Shown here in pieces: positions 23,318 through 29,203 of a stretch of DNA of 29,203 nt (position 1 is its first letter; the number at the start of each line of letters is the position of its first letter). Source of the stretch: Collinsella sp. (GTDB taxonomy: Bacteria; Actinomycetota; Coriobacteriia; Coriobacteriales; Coriobacteriaceae). The position numbers were made by a program, and so were the translations under genes. Under the pieces are notes generated by a model. That model saw only the letters and a program-made list of their open reading frames with translations. It was not told the DNA's origin and searched no databases. The DNA lies in contig WGSL01000022.1 of NCBI GenBank assembly GCA_014871665.1, positions 1 through 29,203 of the forward strand, in the 5' to 3' direction.

Positions 23318-24037
23318 TTAGGACTTGAAAATAAAGTTTTGATAAGGGATTCGCCCAGTTAAGACGGTGCGGCAGACAATTGAGATTAGTTTGCCTCCGG
23401 AGTCGTAAGCATAATGAGTCAGTTCGATGACCGGAAGTTTTGCAACACCATAATTACTGGCTTCGGAATCGCTAAGCTGACGTGCTCTATAGCTTTCCCT
23501 AACAGATTGGATAGACTTGGACAAGTCGTCCATGATTCTGCTAAATGCCTGAAAATCTAACTGGTTATTCGGAACGCGCGACTTTGAAATGAAGAACGTA
23601 TCAGCGCCTATGAAGCTGCCTTCAAGTTCGTAGGTCAATTCAAGACGCTGAATTTCATCGCGACTTTGACATCCAAATTGTTGGAGCATCATTACGGAAA
23701 TTGGACGACCTGATGTGAGGCCGCCGAAATGTTTGGTGATGGCATCCGGATCAACGCCATCGCAATGGCTTGCAAAGTCAAAGTCTAAAAGTGAATTGAG
23801 CTCGCTAACGCGTTTCGGTGCAACAAACGACCCCTTACCTTGGATTCGATAGATACTTCCACGACGCTCCAGCTCACTCATGGCAAGTCGGACGGTTGTT
23901 CTGCTTACGGCGTATTCGTCGCAGAGTTCCATTTCTGTTGGAAGTTTATCGTCTGCTTGATATTCATCGACGATCTGCTTGAGCAGCGCGTCGGTGAGCT
24001 GTAAATAGAGTGGCCGTTTTTCGTGTGTATCGAGCAT
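23318..24037 (-). CDS. GntR/HutC-family (UTRA) regulator of the LacE-like module
   Basis: A 239-aa transcription factor. The winged-helix domain is at about 6-72 (RPLYLQLTDALLKQIVDEY, LPTEMELCDEYAVSRTTVRLAMSELERRGSIYRIQGKGSFV). The UTRA domain follows from about 90, with LTYELEGSFIGADTFFIS and ELTHYAYDSGGKLISIVCRTVLTGRIPYQNF. The start at 24037 has GAGG five bases upstream; an in-frame ATG at 24055 is the alternative. It lies 72 bases after the DUF7916-like gene on the same strand, so the two are probably co-transcribed. The palindrome ATATTGTTACAACAATAT at 25078-25095 in the divergent promoter region is a plausible operator. Base composition looks lower in G/C than the neighbouring core genes. 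Confidence 0.88.
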   Translation of the reverse strand: MLDTHEKRPLYLQLTDALLKQIVDEYQADDKLPTEMELCDEYAVSRTTVRLAMSELERRGSIYRIQGKGSFVAPKRVSELNSLLDFDFASHCDGVDPDAITKHFGGLTSGRPISVMMLQQFGCQSRDEIQRLELTYELEGSFIGADTFFISKSRVPNNQLDFQAFSRIMDDLSKSIQSVRESYRARQLSDSEASNYGVAKLPVIELTHYAYDSGGKLISIVCRTVLTGRIPYQNFIFKS

Positions 24038-24109
24038 TAGAGCCTCAGTTTGCATGTTGGTTATACCTGATGGTTGCCTCAGTCGGGATGTAGCGTGGGC
24101 AAGGTAACC

Positions 24110-25030
24110 TTAACGTATCACAGAGCGGCTCAGCATGACGATCTGATGCCTGTATCCACGAAGGGCTTGTCCGAGCGTGAAGATATTCTGGGGCAGGCAA
24201 ATACCGTTCATGGAGTCCCCGATATGTTGGAGGTCAGCGCCGGCTGCTTTTGCTGCAAGGCCTATTTTCTTAATGGTCTCGCTGTCGCAGGAGTCTTGAC
24301 TCGTCCCGTTCGCCGCCATGACGAGAACCTTCTCTTCAATTGACTTGCCTACGTTGTGGGATCGTACAAAGTCTACGATGGCGCGCAGGTCTGCTTCTTG
24401 GAAGCAAGGGACGGTGTAGGGGGCTGGCACGAGAAGGATATCGACGCCGAGGTCAACAAACTTGCGCGCAATTTCGAGCGTCATGACAGGTTCCGCAACG
24501 CCCGCTCCATGCATTTTTCCGGCTATGACCAGGCCATTGAAATGCTCTTTGGAGAGTTTAATCGAATGGGCGATTGCATCGTTGGAAACGCCGGTTCCAG
24601 GGTTGCCCGTCAGGCAGATAAAATCAAATCCGAGTTCGTTAGCCTTTTCTAAGGTCTTGGGAGAGACGCGACGACCCATGGGGATTTCCGTTCGGGATTC
24701 AGACATCTCTGCCTCGTTATCAACTGGTTCCAGATTGACGCCAATGGGCCTTCCGCATGCTCGCTTCACCCAAGTGACCGGGTTTTCATTGAGATCATCT
24801 GGAATACCGGCAATAACTGGATTGAACACATCGAGCGCGTTAAACAGAAGCAGGTCGGCACCTGCGGCACGTTCGATTTCGGCATTAGTAACGCCGCCGA
24901 GAAATTGGGAAGAGGGTACGTTTTCCGCCATGATGGTACGTCCCTCGGAAGCCAGAATTGCCTGCTTTAGATCCATGGGTGACGTGGCGGCAAAATCGGA
25001 TGCGGACATGTTCAGTAATCGTTTGGGCAT
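24110..25030 (-). CDS. DUF7916-like TIM-barrel protein linked to PTS
   Basis: A 306-aa soluble protein. It opens MPKRLLNMSASDF, then has SEGRTIMAENVP, GADLLLFNALDVFNP, GRPIGVNLEPVD, GFDFICLTGNPGTGVSN and GLVIAGKMHGAG. The spacing of short beta strands ending in Gly/Asn loops suggests a TIM barrel of the PEP-mutase/aldolase kind. I recall this family as DUF7916, often encoded beside PTS EIIC genes and sometimes mislabelled as a haloacid dehalogenase. Its reaction is unknown to me; a sugar-phosphate lyase or aldolase is only a guess. AAGGAAG precedes the ATG at 25030. It is divergent from the LacE-like gene. Confidence 0.7.
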   Translation of the reverse strand: MPKRLLNMSASDFAATSPMDLKQAILASEGRTIMAENVPSSQFLGGVTNAEIERAAGADLLLFNALDVFNPVIAGIPDDLNENPVTWVKRACGRPIGVNLEPVDNEAEMSESRTEIPMGRRVSPKTLEKANELGFDFICLTGNPGTGVSNDAIAHSIKLSKEHFNGLVIAGKMHGAGVAEPVMTLEIARKFVDLGVDILLVPAPYTVPCFQEADLRAIVDFVRSHNVGKSIEEKVLVMAANGTSQDSCDSETIKKIGLAAKAAGADLQHIGDSMNGICLPQNIFTLGQALRGYRHQIVMLSRSVIR

Positions 25031-25077
25031 TGTTACTTCCTTTGACTAGAACGACAGGCTTGTGACATTGTCTCTAA

Positions 25078-25095
25078 TATTGTTACAACAATATA
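25078..25095. promoter_or_regulatory. Perfect palindrome in the divergent promoter region
   Basis: ATATTGTTACAACAATAT: 8-bp arms around AC, 48 bases upstream of the DUF7916-like start. It is a likely operator, best candidate ligand being the GntR/UTRA regulator encoded in the same module. Confidence 0.5.
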
Positions 25096-25115
25096 TTCAA
25101 TATGTTATATCCAAT

Positions 25116-25126
25116 CGGTGAACGGT
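25116..25126. promoter_or_regulatory. ACCGTTYACCGR motif, site 3
   Basis: CGGTGAACGGT, minus-strand reading ACCGTTCACCGAT, the same 13-mer as at 9538-9550. Confidence 0.5.
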
Positions 25127-25191
25127 TGCAAACTTATTGTACTGCTCGAAAAAAATATCATTTAGCTGGGAAAACCTTATATTAATCAACT

Positions 25192-25202
25192 ACCGTTCAC
25201 CG
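25192..25202. promoter_or_regulatory. ACCGTTYACCGR motif, site 4
   Basis: ACCGTTCACCG (continued by A) 18 bases upstream of the -35 of the LacE-like gene. It is inverted relative to site 3, with centres 76 bp apart, about seven helical turns. An activator or looping arrangement is possible. Confidence 0.5.
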
Positions 25203-25219
25203 AATAAGTATTTGAATTC

Positions 25220-25248
25220 TTGACATATCGACAAAGCGGAAAAAGAAT
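25220..25248 (+). promoter_or_regulatory. Promoter of the LacE-like PTS gene
   Basis: Consensus TTGACA (25220-25225), a 17-nt spacer and a weak -10, AAGAAT. The weak -10 fits activator dependence. Confidence 0.45.
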
Positions 25249-25386
25249 TGGTTATGACAAATCGAGCAAATGATATTACATTTCGCACAAGAACGTATTC
25301 ACTTACATAAGTGGATACAAACGGGGACGACGACGGCTGAGTCCGGATAAGTCGTTACGTGCCCGGGAATCATGAAAGGATGTGTT

Positions 25387-27081
25387 ATGGACGCTATCGT
25401 CAAATTCCTTGAAAAACACCAGCCCCTCTTCGACAAAATCTCGAGGAACATTTATCTGGTGGCGATCAAGGATGGCTTTCTCTCGAATATGCCAATTGTG
25501 CTGTTCTCGAGCCTGTTCCTTCTTCTTTCGACGCTCCCTGCCTATGTAGGCATCACGCTTCCGCCTGAGGTGCTGGATTTCTTCAATAAAATCTATGCAT
25601 ATACCATGGGGCTTCTTGGCATTATGGTGGCCGGCACCACGGCGAGCTCACTTGCAATGTCGATGAACCGTCGCATGCCTTCGGGCAAATCTCTCAACCC
25701 CACCTCGTGCATGGTTTGTGCCATGTGCGGCATGCTCTTGCTATCGGTGACGAACGATGTTGTCTCGATTGGCGGAGCAGATACATCTGTTTTTGAAACC
25801 GGCTATATGGGAACCAAGGGTTTTCTCGCTGCGTTCGTAGCCGCATTCTTGACCGTTAATATCTATAAGGTGTGCATTAGCCATAATGTGACGATCAAGC
25901 TCCCCAAAGAGGTCCCTGGCTCTATTGCGCAGAGTTTTCGCGATATCTTTGCATTTGGGTTTTCGATCCTTGCGTGCGCTTTTATCGATCTTGCGAGCCG
26001 CAAGCTGCTTGCTGTGCCGTTCGCCAATTTGGTATCCGCTCTCATCTCGCCGCTGTTCTCCGCGGTCGACACCTATCCTGGCATGGCGCTTATCGAAGGC
26101 GCCGTCGCACTTTTCCAATTTATGGGTATCCACGGTGCTTCGGTTGTCATGAGTCCGATCAATGCTGCGCTCTACGGCAATACCGTTACCAATCTTGAGG
26201 TTTTCCAAGCAGGTGGACACCCGTCAATTGCTCTCACGCAGGACTTTACAAGCTTCATCGGCGGTCTGGGCGGTTCTGGCTGCACGTTCATCGTTCCTAT
26301 TATCCTGATCATGTTTATGCGCTCCAAGCAGCTTAAAGCCATGGGCAAGGCATCGATTATCCCGGTGATTTTTGGAGTTAACGAGCCCGTTATCTTCGGT
26401 ATGCCGATTGTTCTCAATCCCTATATGTTCGTGCCCTTCCTAGTGGCTCCTATGGTCAACGCCATTATCGGTAAATTTTTCATTGACGTCATTGGAATGA
26501 ACGCCCCCATGTATACCATGCCGTGGGCGCTTCCCGGGCCAATCGGTGCATTCCTCACCACGGGTCTCGATCTGCGTTCTCTCGTATTGATGGCAGTGCT
26601 GTTGGTCGTTGACTTTGTGATTTACTATCCGTTCTGCAAGGCGTATGACCATCAGCTTTGTTTGGAAGAGTCTGCAAAGGAGACTGCAGGAACCTCGGAT
26701 GCAGATGCTATTGCCGCACAGGAAAATGTCGCAAAAGCTCTCGAGGCGGTAAAGGACAAGGCGGAGCAGATCCGCGTGCTTGTGCTTTGCCAGGGTGCCG
26801 GCACCTCGACTCTCTTGGCAAATGCTCTTCGCGAAGGTGCCGCTGCTAAGGGTATCGATCTGGTTTCTCAGTCCGGTGCGTACGGAAGCCACTATGAGAC
26901 GATGGATCAGTACAACGTGATTGTTCTGGCACCCCAGGCACGCATGTACTATGACGCTATGAAGGCCGATACCGATCGCCTTGGAATTAAACTGCTCACC
27001 ACAAGGGGCAAGGAGTATATCGACCTTACCAACGATCCCGAAGGTGCAATTGACTGGATCGTTCAGGAGCTGGCCAAATAG
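25387..27081 (+). CDS. PTS lactose/cellobiose-family EIICB (LacE-like)
   Basis: A 564-aa fused sugar permease and phosphotransfer protein. Residues 1-425 form the PTS_EIIC membrane domain, with IHGASVVMSPINAALYG at 248-264 and GVNEPVIFGMPIVLNP at 330-345 (conserved His249 and Glu333). A linker rich in Ala and Glu leads to the EIIB domain from about 463, with the phosphorylated Cys468 in VLVLCQGAGTSTLLANAL and the LacE-like TRGKEYIDLTNDPEGA. AAAGGA at 25375-25380 favours the ATG at 25387 over an ATG at 25372. No IIA partner or phospho-glycosidase is in the window, so IIA must come from elsewhere. The sugar cannot be read from sequence. Confidence 0.9.
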   Translation: MDAIVKFLEKHQPLFDKISRNIYLVAIKDGFLSNMPIVLFSSLFLLLSTLPAYVGITLPPEVLDFFNKIYAYTMGLLGIMVAGTTASSLAMSMNRRMPSGKSLNPTSCMVCAMCGMLLLSVTNDVVSIGGADTSVFETGYMGTKGFLAAFVAAFLTVNIYKVCISHNVTIKLPKEVPGSIAQSFRDIFAFGFSILACAFIDLASRKLLAVPFANLVSALISPLFSAVDTYPGMALIEGAVALFQFMGIHGASVVMSPINAALYGNTVTNLEVFQAGGHPSIALTQDFTSFIGGLGGSGCTFIVPIILIMFMRSKQLKAMGKASIIPVIFGVNEPVIFGMPIVLNPYMFVPFLVAPMVNAIIGKFFIDVIGMNAPMYTMPWALPGPIGAFLTTGLDLRSLVLMAVLLVVDFVIYYPFCKAYDHQLCLEESAKETAGTSDADAIAAQENVAKALEAVKDKAEQIRVLVLCQGAGTSTLLANALREGAAAKGIDLVSQSGAYGSHYETMDQYNVIVLAPQARMYYDAMKADTDRLGIKLLTTRGKEYIDLTNDPEGAIDWIVQELAK

Positions 27082-27116
27082 TGGATGCACTCCGTCGTTG
27101 ATTCGTCGGTGTATAG

Positions 27117-27154
27117 TACGGCCCTGCAGCTTATTGAGCTGCGGGGCCGTATTT
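27117..27154 (+). terminator. Terminator after the LacE-like gene
   Basis: TACGGCCC.TGCAGCT / AGCTGC.GGGGCCGTA hairpin followed by TTTCG. Confidence 0.8.
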
Positions 27155-27195
27155 CGTTGAGTATCTAATTGAGACAATGAGCGCAACCGTCGTGA

Positions 27196-27531
27196 GATCG
27201 CATTGGCGCTCTCCGAGTCACCGACAAGCTGACTTTCATCTATGTGACCAATTCGCTTTCGGCCTTTAGCCTGCTCGAGGCGCGCGAGGATTGCGAGCTG
27301 TGCCTGGTGGGCGGCATGTACCGTCGCCGCACCGCCGCCTTTGTGGGGCCCACGGCCGAGGATACCCTGCGCGCGCTGGGCATCGATGCGGCGTTTATCG
27401 GCGCCAACGGTATTCTGGACGGCGACGTGTCCACGTCCAACATGGACGAGGGCCGCATCCAGCAGCTCGCCTTTAGCAAGGTCGATACGCGCTATCTGAT
27501 TGCCGACTCCAGCAGGATCGGCAGGCGATAC
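27196..27531 (+). pseudogene. Truncated DeoR-family regulator (3' two-fifths only)
   Basis: From about 27196 the frame reads DRIGALRVTDKLTFIYVTNSL, then closely matches the sensor domain of the DeoR protein at 22282-23046 through SKVDTRYLIADSSRIG. Nucleotide identity is also high, for example around 27310-27360. The HTH and the first part of the sensor are absent, an in-frame TGA lies at 27193, and the match stops at about 27531. The frame then continues into unrelated sequence to a stop at 27622. With no DNA-binding domain it is almost certainly non-functional as a repressor. Confidence 0.88.
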
Positions 27532-27620
27532 ATCTGCCCCCCTGCCGGCGCGGGGGTACCGCTTTACAATGACGCGCAAATAACTTTGAGCAACAAGGAT
27601 GAGGCTATTCTGGGATATGA

Positions 27621-28853
27621 CTAGACTCCGTATTTCGTCTTTATGTCCCTTGAGAATGAATCGTAGTCTTCATAGAGCTCCTCTCTGCTTTCATCCTCGG
27701 CGTGGTTTATACGTTCAAGGAGCTTATCCTTTGGAGCCTCTTTTGTTATTGCGGCCTCGCTATCGGGTATTGTGGATTGCAAGAATAGTTCTAGAGCATG
27801 GACGTCTTTGAGTATGTAGCCCGTCGAACGACCCGCTCCTGTTTTTTCGATTGCGCTGCAACAAACAAGCTGACCGAGGGTTCGTTTAACGGTAACCTCG
27901 CTGATATCGGGGCAGTTGGATCGGATGTCGGATTTCTTAATGACGCCGGGTCTCTGTTGAAATAGAACGGCGATGCGCGCTTGCTTCGACATGGGACGAG
28001 TGCTTGATTCAATTAAGGTACGCTGCTCGAGCTGTCGGTAGGCGGCCAGGGTTGTTCCGAGCATGAAACGGATAAAGGGTACTTCGGTGTTTTGATTTTC
28101 ATTCCATCCAGTGGAGCTTGCAGCGAGAGCGTTGTAGTAAAGCGCTTTGTTGTCTTCAATAAGTCGTTCGATGCTGATGTAACGCGCAACGTCGTATCCA
28201 GTCTTTTCGAGCAGCAGCGTTGTAAGGAGCCGGCTCATCCTGCCATTGCCATCGTTGAAGGGATGAATGCTAACAAAATCGAAGATAAAGCGGAGCGATA
28301 TAAGGAGGGGATCGCAAACTTGGCGAGATAAAGCATCGTTGAGGGACTGGCAGGCTTCTTTAATAAGTCCCGGGGTTGCTAGAGCCGAAGGGGGCCTAAA
28401 GCGCACAAATCGATTACCTTGATCGTCAATGGAGACGATTTCGTTATCGCCATCTTTCCAATGGCCTCCATACGAGATTGCCGTGTGCGCCATGAGGTCA
28501 CGATGCAACTGCAGAATGACCGATGGCGTTACGGGAATGGAATCGTGTTGCTCGTGAATAAGCGACAGCACATCTCGGTATCCAGCGATTTCTTCCTCTG
28601 CGCGGGAGCTTGGCTTGGCGGAATACGCCATGATCGCTTTGAGTCTTTTTTGGGTGGTAACAATTCCTTCAAGTCCGTTGGAGGATCGGGTGCTTTGGAT
28701 CTTAGCCTCCTCCATTAGGGACGATAGAAGCTCGGGTTTGACTTGACTCAGAGCAAGCTGACGGCCTTTATGCTCGCGTATCGAGAGGAGGAGGTTGGTG
28801 ATTGGAGTTGCTTCGAGTTCCGCTGGGACTGTGGTGTAATCGAACTGGCGCAT
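27621..28853 (-). CDS. Fic family protein (AMPylase type, N-terminal inhibitory helix, C-terminal winged helix)
   Basis: A 410-aa Fic protein expected to transfer AMP from ATP to hydroxyl groups of target proteins. The Fic motif HPFNDGNGR is complete at 197-205, with catalytic His197. An inhibitory-helix motif SSNGLEG at 57-63 fits S/T-x3-E-G, placing it in the class with an autoinhibitory N-terminal helix. The Fic/DOC_N region precedes the core. Residues about 290-355 look like a winged helix (ARIAVLFQQRPGVIKKSDIR, SEVTVKRTLGQLVCCSAIEKTG), so it may bind DNA. AAGGAG lies just before the ATG at 28853. A 32-bp-arm inverted repeat occupies its promoter, suggesting autoregulation. No separate antitoxin gene is evident. 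Confidence 0.9.
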   Translation of the reverse strand: MRQFDYTTVPAELEATPITNLLLSIREHKGRQLALSQVKPELLSSLMEEAKIQSTRSSNGLEGIVTTQKRLKAIMAYSAKPSSRAEEEIAGYRDVLSLIHEQHDSIPVTPSVILQLHRDLMAHTAISYGGHWKDGDNEIVSIDDQGNRFVRFRPPSALATPGLIKEACQSLNDALSRQVCDPLLISLRFIFDFVSIHPFNDGNGRMSRLLTTLLLEKTGYDVARYISIERLIEDNKALYYNALAASSTGWNENQNTEVPFIRFMLGTTLAAYRQLEQRTLIESSTRPMSKQARIAVLFQQRPGVIKKSDIRSNCPDISEVTVKRTLGQLVCCSAIEKTGAGRSTGYILKDVHALELFLQSTIPDSEAAITKEAPKDKLLERINHAEDESREELYEDYDSFSRDIKTKYGV

Positions 28854-28861
28854 GCGGCTCC

Positions 28862-28936
28862 TTTCGGTATCACGAACATACTTTCGATATCATAATACCA
28901 TTAAATGATACCGAAAGTATGTTCGTGATACCGAAA
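28862..28936. promoter_or_regulatory. Large inverted repeat covering the fic promoter
   Basis: Left arm 28862-28893 and right arm 28905-28936 are complementary at 31 of 32 positions around an 11-nt A/T-rich centre. Each arm itself contains two TTTCGGTATC-type repeats (one reads TTTCGATATC), so there are four such half-sites in 75 bp. The minus-strand promoter must lie within it, and TATTAT in the centre is a possible -10. This looks like a multi-site operator, perhaps for the winged helix of the Fic protein. Confidence 0.75.
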
Positions 28937-28990
28937 ACTAGAAACCATGCTTCATAACTGCTTGGAAAGTTCGGATTTGACTATCTTATT

Positions 28991-29127
28991 GTCTTGATCT
29001 GTAACAGGTAGACGGTCGAAAGTGGGCTACGTGTTACAGATTGAGATCTTTTAGCCCTGGTTGCTCGTTCGTCTAAATCTATAACAGTTAGGATTGAAAA
29101 TCCCTGCTAGATGTTACAGATCGAGAC
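28991..29127. repeat. 137-bp composite palindromic repeat, right copy
   Basis: Units 28991-29047 and 29071-29127, each 57 nt and 80 nt apart, the same geometry and orientation as the copy at 23166-23302. Arms are GTCTTGATCTGTAAC / GTTACAGATTGAGAT and GTCTAAATCTATAAC / GTTACAGATCGAGAC. They have more mismatches than the left copy. Confidence 0.85.
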
Positions 29128-29155
29128 AAACGGCCTGCACGGGCCGAGCCAAAAC

Positions 29156-29199
29156 AAAAAAGGCCGCATGCGAACCCGTGGAGGGATTAGCCTGCGGCC
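29156..29199 (-). terminator. Terminator of a minus-strand gene beyond the right edge
   Basis: On the minus strand GGCCGCA / TGCGGCC (arms 29193-29199 and 29162-29168) is followed by TTTTTTG. The gene it serves is outside the window. Confidence 0.5.
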
Positions 29200-29203
29200 G
29201 CCA

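Noticed and set aside
27532..27624. Coding continuation of the deoR fragment
   Set aside because: Similarity to DeoR stops near 27531. The remaining codons read through intergenic-like sequence that includes a CCCCC/GGGGG inverted repeat, and end by chance opposite the fic stop.
23166..29127. CRISPR array
   Set aside because: There are only two repeats per cluster, the units are internally palindromic with 27-nt variable centres, and there are no cas genes. A repeat element fits better.
29150..29203. Partial tRNA or tmRNA end at the right edge
   Set aside because: No TTC-containing T arm with proper stem pairing or CCA-proximal acceptor could be built; a minus-strand terminator hairpin with a T-run explains it.

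Overview
The window looks like chromosomal DNA from a high-GC, gut-type Actinomycetota, most probably a Collinsella-like member of the Coriobacteriia. This is an inference from G/C-rich third codon positions, strong AAGGAG-type ribosome sites, a long-form ribosome hibernation factor, and the wealth of mannose-family and lactose-family PTS genes. No ribosomal RNA or other taxonomic marker is present to prove it.

Left part (1-8340): housekeeping and envelope genes, all on the plus strand. They are a solute-binding lipoprotein behind a long structured leader, hpf, a DegV lipid-binding protein, then a tightly packed group (3-hydroxyisobutyrate-dehydrogenase-like enzyme with a His/Cys-rich tail, small membrane protein, HEAT-like protein, isocitrate dehydrogenase), and a membrane-anchored acidic protein. 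A minus-strand pair follows at 8370-9257: a small Cro/C1-type regulator and a DUF2975-like membrane protein interrupted by an in-frame TGA.

Middle part (9300-20030): an amino-sugar catabolic locus. A palindrome-rich 0.7-kb regulatory region precedes a mannose-family PTS operon in the order IIA, YajC-like, IIB, IIC, IID. A GntR/UTRA regulator, agaS, nagA, a LacX-like sugar epimerase, a tagatose-6-phosphate-kinase-like PfkB protein and a YhcH-family protein follow, with a minus-strand flavodoxin between. Together these fit uptake and phosphorylation of GalNAc (or a similar amino sugar), deacetylation by NagA, deamination/isomerisation by AgaS to tagatose-6-phosphate, and phosphorylation to tagatose-1,6-bisphosphate. 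The aldolase is not in the window. The same GntR-type box (TGGTTACTACCA) lies before the PTS operon and before agaS.

Right part (20040-29203): a tRNA-Thr(CGU), an orphan PTS IIB whose active-site His is Tyr, galM, a DeoR regulator, and a 5.7-kb module (GntR/UTRA regulator, DUF7916-like TIM-barrel protein, LacE-like PTS EIICB, a broken DeoR copy, a Fic protein). This module is bracketed by two copies of a 137-bp composite palindromic repeat. Base composition in this module appears less G/C-rich than the rest, which suggests acquisition or shuffling. The Fic gene is preceded by a near-perfect inverted repeat with 32-bp arms.

The strongest candidates for undescribed biology are the 137-bp composite repeat, the ACCGTTYACCGR motif found only before the two PTS operons, the Tyr-substituted IIB, and the Fic-promoter inverted repeat. 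Gene remnants (nagA 3' end, deoR 3' end) and the nonsense-interrupted membrane gene show ongoing rearrangement and decay.
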